Shown here in pieces: positions 26,778 through 35,309 of a stretch of DNA of 56,139 bases. Source of the DNA: Prevotella sp. (GTDB lineage: Bacteria; Bacteroidota; Bacteroidia; Bacteroidales; Bacteroidaceae); NCBI GenBank assembly GCA_017618275.1, contig JAFZUS010000001.1, positions 1-56,139 of the forward strand. Direction: 5' to 3'. The position numbers and the translations under genes were made by a program. Within the stretch, counting starts at the first letter, position 1. Every line of letters begins with the position of its first letter. The notes under the pieces were generated by a model, which saw only the letters and a program-made list of their open reading frames with translations, had not been told where the DNA came from and made no database searches.

Positions 26778-29378
26778 ATGAGAAAAATCCTATTGTTGGC
26801 ATTACTGGTGGCAGGAACTATTGCCAGGGCCCAGCGAAGTAAAAGTGAGTATGCAATTACGGTAGAGAGCAAGCAGCCCTCTGGAATCATCGATGAGATG
26901 CTCTACGGTCAACTCTTTGAGCATATCTATTTCAGTGCCAACAATGGTGTCTGGCAAGAACTCATACAGGAGCGTTCGTTTGAGCCAGAGCAATATCCTG
27001 GCATCCATCCGCGTGACGGTTACTTCGACGGATGGTTTATGGACGATGACATGGTGCTCCATTCACCTACCCGTTATGAACAGCCGCTCAAGATTGACAG
27101 CATCAACACCTGCGACTTCGACCTGACGATGGATGTGAACTGGCGTGCATACAAGTTGGCACGACGCAGTTGGAGCGGAGGACTGATGGACATCCGTTTC
27201 GCTGTCCGCAACAAGAAGGACGGCACACCTTATTTTGTCCGCATACACGATCCGTATTACGAGAGCCGCACGTTTACGCCTGCACAGACGCAAGCACAGA
27301 TCGACGCAGCCAATGAGACCGCTGCCCGTGCTGCACTTCAGCAACAGAGCGCCACGGCAGATTTCTCCATCTGCTCAATGGAAGTCCGTGAGATGGCTGG
27401 TTTCGGTGGACGTCCGGGACGTCGCATGAATGTTCTGACACCATTGATTTCGGCTCCGGCTACGAAGGAACAGGTAAATGAGGAGCAGAAGTGGCACAAA
27501 CTGCGCATAGAGAGCCGTGGTAGCAAGGTGACGGTGTTCTGGGACGGCAAGGAAGTTCTGACCTACGACGGATTGGAGAAAGCCGACTGTAATTTCCTGA
27601 TGTTTTGGGTGAACTATACAGAGGCCACATACCGCAATATACGTCTGACATCAACCGATGGTAAAGTCCTCTTTGAGGGCACTCCTGGCGATGTGCAGAT
27701 TCCGGCTGTGGCCCAGCAGTGGACGGCCTTTGGCGAAGGTGGTAAATACCGTTTGGTGAAGGATGATGCTGTGAACATGCGCTATTCGCAGGAGATAACG
27801 GCAGGCAAGACGGAGGCTGGCATCTTCCAAGGTCCTCAGAACATAACAGTAAATGAAAAATATGTAGGTTCCATCTATGCCAAGGGAAAGGGAGAGCTGA
27901 TTGTCGGCCTGCGTAATGAGAAAGGAGATTTTGTGGCACGTCAGTCACTCGGCAAGGTGAGCAAGGAATGGAAGAAATACGATTTCGTCCTTGAACCGAG
28001 GTCTCTTGGCAATCAGGACAATGTTAAGCTCAGGCTGAAAATGGATGGAGGCAGAGTAGAACAGATCAGCGGTGATGGTGATTTCGCAATAGTGGTTAAG
28101 GGTGGCACGGTGCAGGTGGATATGGCGACCATGACCACGCAGACGGGTAAGAATCTGGGCGGGTTCCGTCCCGACATCCTGCAAGCCGTGAAGGAACTGC
28201 ATCCCACCTGTTTGCGCTGGCCAGGCGGTGGCTATGTGGCGCAGTATGACTGGAAATGGGGCATCGGTCCGCAGGAGAAACGTGAGCGCTGGGCTCATTG
28301 GATGTGGATGGACTATGACCAGAACTGCTTCGGCACCGATGAATTCATCCGTTTCTGTCGCGAGGTCAATTCCGAACCCATCATCGTGGTGAGCGTGAAG
28401 TTCGAGCGTCCTGCCGATGAGTACGACAGCATCCTGCAGGATGCGGTGAACTGGCTGCGCTACTGCAATGCCCCCGCCACCGACGAGTGGGGCGCAAAGC
28501 GTGCCGCCAACGGACATCCGGAACCCTACAACGTGAAATACTGGGAGATAGACAACGAAATGTGGGAGATGGGTATCGACCGCTATGAGAAGTGTGTGCG
28601 CGACTTCAGTACGGCGATGCGTAAGATAGACCCCTCCATCAAGATTATCGCCTGTGGCGGCTTCCGCGAGGACGAGGATTTCATCAAGCGCAGTGGCAAC
28701 TATTTCGACTACCTGAGTCTGCACCACTATGAGCAGCAGGGCGGCTATGCCACCGGTCCCGTACGTCTGGGACAGCAGTACGACCGCTATGCCCAGATGA
28801 TTGCTGACGGTCCTAACCCGAACATCAAACTTTTTATTTCTGAGTGGAACCTGAACAGCATCGACTGGCGCACAGGCCTGTTTGCAGGCGGATTCCTCAA
28901 TATGTGCGAGGCTCGTGACGTGGTGGCGATGGGTGCTGCTGCGCTGTTCATACGTCGTACCGATGCCCCTGACTGGAACAACGCCTTCATCAATTTTGAT
29001 TACAAGGATCTGTTCAAGGCCCCTAATTGCCAGGTCACGGAACTTTGGTACGACCATTTTTCGAAGTACCGTTTGGCCTATAGCGGTGAGACGGGCAATC
29101 TGAGCGTGAGCACCACCATGATGGAGAATGGCTCAGGTGTGATTGTGAAGGTGGTGAATCCTACCGATGAGCCTGCCACGCTGCGCATCAAGGGCGACTG
29201 GCCAAATGTGAAGGAGACGGCGTTTGAATATTACGCTCCAGGTTCACTGACTGTAGCCAACAGCATGGAGAACAAACATGCCGTTGCCTTGCAGAAGGCC
29301 GTTCCAGAGACCGATGGCTGCGATGTCGTGCTCTCCGTCCCAGCGCTTTCTGCTGGTGTGCTTACAATCAAGAAATAG
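26778..29378 (+). CDS. Secreted alpha-L-arabinofuranosidase, GH51 family
   Basis: With the start at 26778 this is an 866-residue protein with a signal peptide (MRKILLLALLVAGTIARAQ). The N-terminal GH51 motif IDEMLYGQLFEHIYFS is followed by an inserted lectin-like segment (WHKLRIESRGSKVTVFWDG), then a CBM-like beta domain, and then the catalytic barrel with CLRWPGGGY. The acid/base is Glu594 in YWEIDNEMW and the nucleophile Glu689 in FISEWN. The family removes arabinofuranosyl groups from arabinoxylan or arabinan. The long insertion makes it bigger than minimal GH51 enzymes. It has its own promoter and is not flanked by SusC/SusD genes, so it is not in a typical polysaccharide utilisation locus. 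Confidence 0.93.
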   Translation: MRKILLLALLVAGTIARAQRSKSEYAITVESKQPSGIIDEMLYGQLFEHIYFSANNGVWQELIQERSFEPEQYPGIHPRDGYFDGWFMDDDMVLHSPTRYEQPLKIDSINTCDFDLTMDVNWRAYKLARRSWSGGLMDIRFAVRNKKDGTPYFVRIHDPYYESRTFTPAQTQAQIDAANETAARAALQQQSATADFSICSMEVREMAGFGGRPGRRMNVLTPLISAPATKEQVNEEQKWHKLRIESRGSKVTVFWDGKEVLTYDGLEKADCNFLMFWVNYTEATYRNIRLTSTDGKVLFEGTPGDVQIPAVAQQWTAFGEGGKYRLVKDDAVNMRYSQEITAGKTEAGIFQGPQNITVNEKYVGSIYAKGKGELIVGLRNEKGDFVARQSLGKVSKEWKKYDFVLEPRSLGNQDNVKLRLKMDGGRVEQISGDGDFAIVVKGGTVQVDMATMTTQTGKNLGGFRPDILQAVKELHPTCLRWPGGGYVAQYDWKWGIGPQEKRERWAHWMWMDYDQNCFGTDEFIRFCREVNSEPIIVVSVKFERPADEYDSILQDAVNWLRYCNAPATDEWGAKRAANGHPEPYNVKYWEIDNEMWEMGIDRYEKCVRDFSTAMRKIDPSIKIIACGGFREDEDFIKRSGNYFDYLSLHHYEQQGGYATGPVRLGQQYDRYAQMIADGPNPNIKLFISEWNLNSIDWRTGLFAGGFLNMCEARDVVAMGAAALFIRRTDAPDWNNAFINFDYKDLFKAPNCQVTELWYDHFSKYRLAYSGETGNLSVSTTMMENGSGVIVKVVNPTDEPATLRIKGDWPNVKETAFEYYAPGSLTVANSMENKHAVALQKAVPETDGCDVVLSVPALSAGVLTIKK

Positions 29379-29420
29379 TGGATTTTTTGCGAAAAAATTT
29401 GGAGATTGCGGGGAATTTTG

Positions 29421-29428
29421 TAATTTTG
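29421..29428 (+). promoter_or_regulatory. -7 promoter element for tmRNA
   Basis: TAATTTTG with TTTG at 29398-29401, start-to-start spacing 23. It would start transcription near 29435, leaving a short 5' leader to be removed by RNase P. Confidence 0.7.
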
Positions 29429-29453
29429 CAGCCGATTACGACATTGATGATCT

Positions 29454-29850
29454 GGGGGTGACTGGATTTGACGGCAAGTCGAGATGGTACGTAAGCATGC
29501 GGAGTGAAGACTGTGTTCTCCGAAATCAAGTCGGTCGAAAAATTAATTGGCAACAACGAGTATGCTCTCGCTGCCTAATCGAAGTATAGTAGATTACTGG
29601 CTTTATTCTCTTACAAGGTAGGAGAACGAGACGTCGCTCCGAGGATGGTGTTCCGAATCCAAAGATCCAGCGGCGCAGGTTAAATCGGAAATAGTCTTGT
29701 CAGGCCTCGATGGCGGGATGAAATCTTAGAGGATAAGGGTGCAATTGGTGGCTCAGGTCTTGTTGTATCACGAAAATGAAGGCTGAGATAAGCATGTAGA
29801 AAGCGTATGGTTTCCTTGTGCGGACGAGGGTTCGAATCCCTCCACTTCCA
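29454..29850 (+). ncRNA. ssrA: tmRNA
   Basis: The 5' end GGGGGTGACTGGATTTGACGG and the 3' end with GGGTTCGAATCCC are the two halves of a tRNA-like domain. GGGGGTG (29454-29460) pairs with CACTTCC (29843-29849), giving a seven-pair acceptor stem with two G-U pairs, and A29850 is the discriminator. The CCA end is not encoded. The tag reading frame at 29549-29578 gives GNNEYALAA followed by TAA, ending in the conserved YALAA degradation signal. tmRNA with SmpB frees stalled ribosomes and tags the incomplete peptide. It has its own promoter and a strong terminator. Confidence 0.96.
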
Positions 29851-29853
29851 CAG

Positions 29854-29885
29854 AAAAAGTTCTCCCATGACGGGAGAACTTTTTT
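29854..29885. terminator. Rho-independent terminator, bidirectional, after tmRNA and trpA
   Basis: A 13-pair perfect stem (29854-29866 with 29872-29884) with a five-base loop; A5 on the left arm and T6 on the right give a U-tract in either direction. It ends tmRNA on the plus strand and lies just beyond the trpA stop on the minus strand. Confidence 0.92.
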
Positions 29886-29901
29886 AGGATTGAGCCCTTT
29901 C

Positions 29902-30684
29902 TTACTGCTTCAGTGCCTCGAACAGTTGGTCGAGGGCTTTATTGGCGTTGCCTTCTGCCTCGTTGAGCAGGGTGACGAACTTCGAACCGATAATGGCGCC
30001 TGCGGCATTGTCTTGTGCGGCTTTGAGAGTCTGGGCGTTCGAGATGCCGAAGCCGATCATTCGGGGATTGCGCAGGTTCATCGCGTTGATGCGACGGAAA
30101 TACTCCTGTTTCTGGTCGTCGAAACTCTTCTGCGTACCAGTAATAGAGGCTGAACTGACCATATAGATAAAACCGTCGGTGTGGTCGTCGATGAAACGGA
30201 TGCGCTCCTCGCTGGTCTCGGGGGTGATGAGCATGATGATGCGCAAGTCGTATTTGTCTGCTACCGGCTTCACGATATTCAGATAGTCGTCGAAGGGCAG
30301 GTCGGGTATGATGGCTCCGCTGACGCCAGCCTCGACGCATCTTTTGCAAAACGCTTCGATGCCGTAGTGAAGGATGGGGTTGAGATAGCCCATCAACACA
30401 AGAGGAATTTCCACTTGGTCTTTGATTGCCTGCAACTGGGCGAAGAGTTTGCTAAGGGTCATACCGTTTCTGAGGGCCTGTGTGGCAGCACTCTGGATGA
30501 CGGGACCGTCAGCGAGCGGGTCGCTGAAAGGGATACCCACCTCGATCATTGCGATGCCTCTTTTTTGCATCGCCAGGATGACATCGGCTGTGCCTTCAAG
30601 GGTGGGACAGCCGGCACAGAAATAGAGCGAAAGGAGTTTCTGTTCGCTGCTGTTTGCGAAGAGTTGATTGATCTTATTCATCAT
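29902..30684 (-). CDS. trpA: Tryptophan synthase alpha subunit
   Basis: A 260-residue TIM-barrel protein that converts indole-3-glycerol phosphate to indole and glyceraldehyde 3-phosphate, channelling indole to TrpB. The catalytic acids are Glu48 in MIEVGIPFSDP and Asp59 in PLADGP; LLMGYLNPILHYG-type and FGISNAQT blocks complete the family pattern (phosphate site near GAIIGSKFV). Length is normal. It is the last gene of the trp operon. The trpF-trpA gap holds a short AT-rich repeat of the form TTTACTATTT. Confidence 0.96.
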   Translation of the reverse strand: MMNKINQLFANSSEQKLLSLYFCAGCPTLEGTADVILAMQKRGIAMIEVGIPFSDPLADGPVIQSAATQALRNGMTLSKLFAQLQAIKDQVEIPLVLMGYLNPILHYGIEAFCKRCVEAGVSGAIIPDLPFDDYLNIVKPVADKYDLRIIMLITPETSEERIRFIDDHTDGFIYMVSSASITGTQKSFDDQKQEYFRRINAMNLRNPRMIGFGISNAQTLKAAQDNAAGAIIGSKFVTLLNEAEGNANKALDQLFEALKQ

Positions 30685-30685
30685 A

Positions 30686-31360
30686 TCATTTACTATTTGA
30701 CAATTTACTATTTATTGACCTGTTTAATTCATTTAAGAATTTCTGGAGAATGGCAACATCTTTAAGTCCAGGGGCGAGTTCGAAGCGAGAGTTGAGATCG
30801 ATGCCGATGCAGTGCTTGGAACCAAGGACCGAGAGATAAGAATTAAGAACTTCTACGTCGTCGGGACCGATGCCGCCACTAAGCAGGAAGGGAGTTTCGC
30901 TATCGTAGGCGGAGAGCACGTTCCAGTCGAACTTCTCGCCATTGCCGCCAACGGACTTACCTTTAGTATCAAAGAGGAAGTAATTGACGATGCCTTCGTA
31001 GGGCTTGGTTTGAGCGAAGTCGTCGGCTGTAGCGATGTTGAAAGCCTTGATGATGGCGATGCCATCGCCACAAACCGAACGAATACTACGGACGATGTCG
31101 GGCGATTCAGTACCGTGGAGTTGGATGAAGTCTAGAGCGTAGTCTTTGGCGATTTGCATGATGGTTTCTGTGTCTTCGTTGACAAAGACACCGACCTTCT
31201 TTGCCTTCTGGGGCAGATAGTTGGGGCGCTCGCTGACATAACGGCTCGACTTTGACCAGAAGATAAAGCCCATCAGGTCGATGCCTAACGACTCGACCTC
31301 ACGGATGTTCTCTGCATCGCGCATGCCACATACTTTGATGATGGGTTTAATGGGATGCAT
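30686..31360 (-). CDS. trpF: Phosphoribosylanthranilate isomerase
   Basis: A 224-residue TIM-barrel enzyme that isomerises N-(5-phosphoribosyl)anthranilate in the third dedicated step of tryptophan synthesis. The N-terminal KVCGMRDAENI contains the catalytic Cys, FIQLHGTESPDIV and FDTKGKSVGGNGEKFDW follow (catalytic Asp in the LFDT segment), and PFLLSGGIGPDDV forms the phosphate site. It is a stand-alone protein rather than a TrpC-TrpF fusion as in E. coli. It begins four bases after the trpC stop. Confidence 0.95.
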   Translation of the reverse strand: MHPIKPIIKVCGMRDAENIREVESLGIDLMGFIFWSKSSRYVSERPNYLPQKAKKVGVFVNEDTETIMQIAKDYALDFIQLHGTESPDIVRSIRSVCGDGIAIIKAFNIATADDFAQTKPYEGIVNYFLFDTKGKSVGGNGEKFDWNVLSAYDSETPFLLSGGIGPDDVEVLNSYLSVLGSKHCIGIDLNSRFELAPGLKDVAILQKFLNELNRSINSKLSNSK

Positions 31361-31364
31361 GGAC

Positions 31365-32156
31365 TTAATGGGCTAGATGGGTGATGAAGTCGCGGAGGGC
31401 AAGACCGGGGTCGGGGGTCTTCATAAAGGTCTCGCCGATGAGGAAACCCCGGAAACCGGCTTGGCGGAGTGCCTTGACCGTATCGGGATTCGAGATGCCG
31501 CTCTCGCTGACCTTCACAGCCTCCTTAGGCAGGAGTTCTGCCAGACGGAAGGAGTTCTGGACGTCGGTGATGAACGAACCGAGGTTGCGGTTGTTGATGC
31601 CGCACATATCAGGTTCCAATGCAGCGTAGTCGAGTTCTTCCTCAACGTGCATCTCCAACAGTACCTCCATGCCCAGTTCGTGAGCAGTATTCAACAGCGA
31701 TTTGCACTCTGCCAGCGACAGGTCGGCAGCAATCAGTAATACGGCTGAAGCACCGCAGAGACGGGCTTGGAACAGTTGGTACTCGTCGATGACAAAGTTC
31801 TTGTAGAGTATGGGAATCTTCACTCCACTGTGGCGGGCGGTACGGATATAGTCGTCGCAGCCGCCGAAGTACTTGTTGTCGGTGAGTATGCTCAGTGCCG
31901 CTGCCCCGTTCTGTTGGTAGGAGAGGGGAATCAGGTCGGCCTGTCCCTCTTCCTTGATCCAGCCTTTTGAGGGCGATTTACGCTTGAACTCGGCGATGAT
32001 GCCGGAATCCGATGCCGAGAGAGCCTGCGACATCGAGGCGACGCTGAAGTCGAGTATGGCTTCGACCTGTCGGTGAATGTCGCTCTCGCTGAGTTGCGCT
32101 TTGAAGTGCTCTACTTCGATGCGCTTATGTGCCACGATTTCTTGAAGGATATCCAT
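31365..32156 (-). CDS. trpC: Indole-3-glycerol phosphate synthase
   Basis: With the start at 32156 (MDILQEIVAHKRIEVEHFK) this is 263 residues; the same frame is open further upstream but would run into trpD with unrelated residues. The enzyme closes the ring of CdRP to form indole-3-glycerol phosphate. Landmarks are IIAEFKRKSPSKGWI (catalytic Lys and substrate site), ILYKNFVIDEYQ, VLLEMHVEEELDYA, GINNRNLGSF and VSESGISNPDTV. All are family-typical. It is part of the trp operon. Confidence 0.95.
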   Translation of the reverse strand: MDILQEIVAHKRIEVEHFKAQLSESDIHRQVEAILDFSVASMSQALSASDSGIIAEFKRKSPSKGWIKEEGQADLIPLSYQQNGAAALSILTDNKYFGGCDDYIRTARHSGVKIPILYKNFVIDEYQLFQARLCGASAVLLIAADLSLAECKSLLNTAHELGMEVLLEMHVEEELDYAALEPDMCGINNRNLGSFITDVQNSFRLAELLPKEAVKVSESGISNPDTVKALRQAGFRGFLIGETFMKTPDPGLALRDFITHLAH

Positions 32157-32179
32157 GGGGATGATGGGTTTGACGGGTT

Positions 32180-33193
32180 CTATGAATTGAGGGCGACGAA
32201 CTTCTGGAAGGTTCTCAGGGCAGCGCCGCTGTCGATGCTCTCGCGGGCGATGGCGATGCACTCTTCGATGCTCTTCTCGCCCTTTTCGAGTACTTGGATG
32301 GCAAAAGCGGCATTTGCCAGTACGATATTCTTCTGGGCAGGGAGGGCACGGTTCTCAAGTACGGAGTCGAAGATCTGTGCGGCCTCTTCCTCAGTGGCAC
32401 CACCTACGAGTTCCTCAGGCTTGGCAATGTCGAAGCCTAAGTCTTGTGGCTTGAAGATGCGCTCGTAGTTCTTGGTGGTCACCTTGAAGTCGCCTGTGAG
32501 TGAGATCTCGTCGTAGCCGTCGATGGAGTTCACGATACCGTAGTCGATGCCGATCTTCTGATATACCTGATTGTAGAGGCGCATCTGGTCGAGGTTGGCG
32601 ACACCTAAGAGTTGACACTGTGGTTGAGAAGGATTTACCAGCGGACCTAAGAGATTGAAAATCGTGGGGAATTGCAAGGCCTTGCGAATAGGACCTACGA
32701 ATTTCATTGCCTTGGCAAAGAGTTGGGCGTGGAGATATACGATGCCTGCCTCGTTGAGGCTGCGATTCAGTTTGTCGATGTCATCCGTGAACTTGATGCC
32801 ATGATGGGCAATCACGTTAGAAGCACCCGATACAGAGGTGGCAGCGTAGTTGCCGTGCTTGGCTACCTTGTAGCCTGCGCCTGCAATCACAAAACAACTG
32901 GTGGTTGAGATATTAAACGTGTTCTTGCGGTCGCCGCCAGTTCCAACCACGTCGATGTAACGGTCAGCATTGAGGATGGCTGGGACACCTGTCTCTAAGA
33001 TGCCGTCGCGGAAGCCGAGCAGTTCGTCAACTGTGACACCACGCATCTGTAAAGCGGTCAGCAAGGCCGTAATCTGTTCTGTGGGATACTCACTCTGAGT
33101 GATGCCAATCAGGATATTCTTCATTTCTTCACGAGACAGTTCCTCGTGGTTCAGCATCCTGTTCAGGATGTCTTTCATTGTCTGTTTTCCCAT
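32180..33193 (-). CDS. trpD: Anthranilate phosphoribosyltransferase
   Basis: A 337-residue enzyme that joins anthranilate and PRPP. The PRPP-binding signature VVGTGGDRKNTFNIST is present, followed by VAKHGNYAATSVSGASNV and FLGPL-type NLLGPLVNPS. ATG at 33193 follows the A-rich leader AAAAACA and is chosen as start; Met6 is an alternative. It is separated from trpG by 133 bases that contain a long inverted repeat, the largest gap in the operon. Confidence 0.95.
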   Translation of the reverse strand: MGKQTMKDILNRMLNHEELSREEMKNILIGITQSEYPTEQITALLTALQMRGVTVDELLGFRDGILETGVPAILNADRYIDVVGTGGDRKNTFNISTTSCFVIAGAGYKVAKHGNYAATSVSGASNVIAHHGIKFTDDIDKLNRSLNEAGIVYLHAQLFAKAMKFVGPIRKALQFPTIFNLLGPLVNPSQPQCQLLGVANLDQMRLYNQVYQKIGIDYGIVNSIDGYDEISLTGDFKVTTKNYERIFKPQDLGFDIAKPEELVGGATEEEAAQIFDSVLENRALPAQKNIVLANAAFAIQVLEKGEKSIEECIAIARESIDSGAALRTFQKFVALNS

Positions 33194-33204
33194 TGTTTTT
33201 ATAA

Positions 33205-33318
33205 GCCCCCTAAGTTAGGGGGTTGGGGGTCTGAACAAGCGTTTATCAGACCATTAATATGTTTGACTTCAGAAGTCTGCGCCTGTTCAGACCCCTGTTG
33301 CCCCCTAACTTAAGGGGC
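33205..33318. repeat. Long imperfect inverted repeat between trpG and trpD
   Basis: Left arm 33205-33240 (gccccctaagttaggggg then gggggtctgaacaagc) and right arm 33281-33318 are reverse complements with few mismatches and small gaps, separated by about 40 bases. Each arm also contains its own CCCCnTAAnTTAnGGGG dyad. The GC-rich CCCCCTAA...GGGGG style resembles intergenic repeat families of Bacteroidetes. The spacer also holds gacttcagaagtc. Transcribed, it would form one long stem or two separate hairpins. Confidence 0.85.
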
Positions 33319-33326
33319 ATATAGAT

Positions 33327-33890
33327 TTATAGAAACAGCCAGTTTTGGAGCATCTTCTTGCCGTCGGGGGTCAGTACGCTTTCCGGATGGAACTGGATGC
33401 CGCGCACATTGAACTCACGATGGCGGAGGGCCATGATCTGTCCCTCGTCGCTGACGGCTGTAACCTCCAAGCAGTCGGGCAGGCCTTCGTTCGAGACCAC
33501 CCATGAGTGGTAGCGACCGATGGTAATGTCACGCTCGATGCCGCTGAAGATAGGGTCGTCGGCGATGATGTGACAAGGGGTAGCCACACCGTGGAATACG
33601 TCGCTCAGGTTTTCGAGTTTGCCGCCAAACACCTCGCCGATGGCCTGATGACCGAGGCAGACACCCAACATAGGCTTCTTGCCAGCATAGGTCTTGATGA
33701 CATCCAGCAGCAGTCCTGCCTCAGAAGGGATACCGGGTCCCGGCGAGAGGATTATCTTGCTGTAGGGCTCGAGATCGGGGAGTTCGAACTGGTCGTTGCG
33801 CACAACGGTGACCTCTGCACCTAACTCCTTCACTAAATGACTCAGATTATACGTAAATGAGTCGTAGTTATCGATAATGACTATTTTCAT
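33327..33890 (-). CDS. trpG: Anthranilate synthase component II (glutamine amidotransferase)
   Basis: A 187-residue class I glutamine amidotransferase that supplies ammonia to TrpE. The family opening IIDNYDSFTYNLSHLV is present, the oxyanion stretch LSPGPGIP, the nucleophile Cys78 in GVCLGHQAIGE, and the His-Glu pair in FHPESVLTP. In some bacteria this protein is shared with para-aminobenzoate synthesis as PabA; its position supports the tryptophan role. The start overlaps the trpE stop by four bases, consistent with a 1:1 complex. Confidence 0.96.
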   Translation of the reverse strand: MKIVIIDNYDSFTYNLSHLVKELGAEVTVVRNDQFELPDLEPYSKIILSPGPGIPSEAGLLLDVIKTYAGKKPMLGVCLGHQAIGEVFGGKLENLSDVFHGVATPCHIIADDPIFSGIERDITIGRYHSWVVSNEGLPDCLEVTAVSDEGQIMALRHREFNVRGIQFHPESVLTPDGKKMLQNWLFL

Positions 33891-35293
33891 AATGTTGCTG
33901 CTTTTTCGATGGCCTTGCGCAAGGCACCAAGTTTGTTATTCACTTCCTGTAATTCATACTCCACATTGCTCTTGGCCACGATGCCTCCGCCGGCCTGGAA
34001 CCAGAGTTCACCATTGCGCGAGACGAAGGTGCGGATGGTGATGGCCTGGTTCAACGAACCGTCGAGTCCAATGATTCCGATGCAACCGCCGTAGGCACCG
34101 CGATTATGCGGCTCGTACTCAGAGATGAGTTGCATGGCGCGCACCTTCGGCGCACCAGAGAGGGTTCCGGCGGGGAAGGTGTCGATAAAGGCCTTGATGG
34201 GATCAGCACCCTCGTCGAGTTCACCGCTGACGCGAGAGACGAGATGAATCACGTGCGAGTAGTACTGGATGTCCTTGTAGTATTCCACCTTCACCCCGTG
34301 ACAGTTGCGACTGAGGTCGTTGCGGGCAAGGTCGACGAGCATCACGTGCTCGGCATTCTCCTTGGGGTCGTTGCGCAGGAACTCTGCCCCCTTGCGGTCT
34401 GCTTCGGCATCGCCAGTACGCTTCGTGGTCCCAGCGATGGGGTCGATGTAAGCGCGGCGGCCCTCGATGCGGCAGTGGGTCTCGGGACTGCTGCCGAAGA
34501 TACGGAAACCGCCGAAGTCGAAGTAGAAGAGATAGGGAGAGGGGTTGATGCTGCGCAGGGCACGGTAGAGTTTGAAATCGTCGCCCTCATATTTCTGGAT
34601 GAATCGGCGTGAGAGTACAATCTGGAACACATCGCCACGCATACAGTGTTGGATGCCCCGACGGATATTTTCTCTGTGCTCATCGTCGGTCAGCGTGGAG
34701 CGAACATCGCCTACGGGATGGAAATCGTATGCCTTCACATTGGCTTTGTTCATTGCTTTCTGGATGGCATCGATGTCGGACGTTCCGGATTCTCCGTCAC
34801 TCTCCAGCGTCACCACCTTCAACATGTTGTTGTGATGGTCGAACTCAATCACCACCTTATACAATATATAGAGCACGTCGGGTGCATCGTTCTTGGCCTG
34901 TGTCTCGTCCTTTACGGCGATGTTCTCGAAGTAGCGCACGGCGTTGAACGAGGTGTAGCCGAAGAGTCCGCAGACATTGGCATCCTCGCCAACGACCTCT
35001 ATGCGGTCGATGAGTTCGTGGATGGCTTTGTCTGAACGATAGTCCTTATTCACTTCATGCTGAAAGGTCGTGCCATCAGGATAGGTGATGGTGGCGATGC
35101 CGTGTCCGATAGCCACGCTGGCAATGGGGTTCAGTCCGATAAACGAACGCGAGTTGTTTGCATCGTGATAGTCAGAACTCTCCATCAGTGCACTCTGCGG
35201 ATAGAGGTCGCGCAGTCGCATATATACACCTACTGGCGTATACAAATCTGCCAGAATGGTCTTCGATGTTGTTTGATATTTATAGGTAATCAT
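33887..35293 (-). CDS. trpE: Anthranilate synthase component I
   Basis: A 468-residue chorismate-utilising enzyme that makes anthranilate with ammonia from TrpG. The C-terminal chorismate-binding domain has QIVLSRRF, PSPYLFYFDFGGFRIFGSSPE, PIAGTTKRTGD, DLARNDLSRNCH and GTLSGAPKVRAMQLI. The N-terminal segment contains LMESSDYHDANNSRSFIG; the LxES motif at LMESSD is the usual tryptophan feedback site, so inhibition by Trp is expected. The short trpB-trpE gap is made of two ATGAGAAA-type units. Confidence 0.95.
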   Translation of the reverse strand: MITYKYQTTSKTILADLYTPVGVYMRLRDLYPQSALMESSDYHDANNSRSFIGLNPIASVAIGHGIATITYPDGTTFQHEVNKDYRSDKAIHELIDRIEVVGEDANVCGLFGYTSFNAVRYFENIAVKDETQAKNDAPDVLYILYKVVIEFDHHNNMLKVVTLESDGESGTSDIDAIQKAMNKANVKAYDFHPVGDVRSTLTDDEHRENIRRGIQHCMRGDVFQIVLSRRFIQKYEGDDFKLYRALRSINPSPYLFYFDFGGFRIFGSSPETHCRIEGRRAYIDPIAGTTKRTGDAEADRKGAEFLRNDPKENAEHVMLVDLARNDLSRNCHGVKVEYYKDIQYYSHVIHLVSRVSGELDEGADPIKAFIDTFPAGTLSGAPKVRAMQLISEYEPHNRGAYGGCIGIIGLDGSLNQAITIRTFVSRNGELWFQAGGGIVAKSNVEYELQEVNNKLGALRKAIEKAATL

Positions 35294-35309
35294 AATTTCT
35301 CATTTCTCA

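Noticed and set aside
27945-29057. Long open frame (370 codons) antisense to the GH51 gene
   Set aside because: It is the complement of a well-supported enzyme with all catalytic motifs. The residue pattern is low in recognisable domains and has no promoter.
29278-29589. Plus-strand frame crossing the GH51 end and the tmRNA 5' half
   Set aside because: It overlaps two confident features and would read through the tmRNA promoter and tag region.
29680-29868. Open frame on the minus strand with a WRDSNPRPH-like string
   Set aside because: It lies entirely opposite the tmRNA; this string is a well-known artefact of translating tmRNA/tRNA genes.
30685-30720. TTTACTATTT-type repeat between trpF and trpA as an insertion or regulator site
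   Set aside because: Too short and AT-rich to separate from the common spacer repeats of these genomes.
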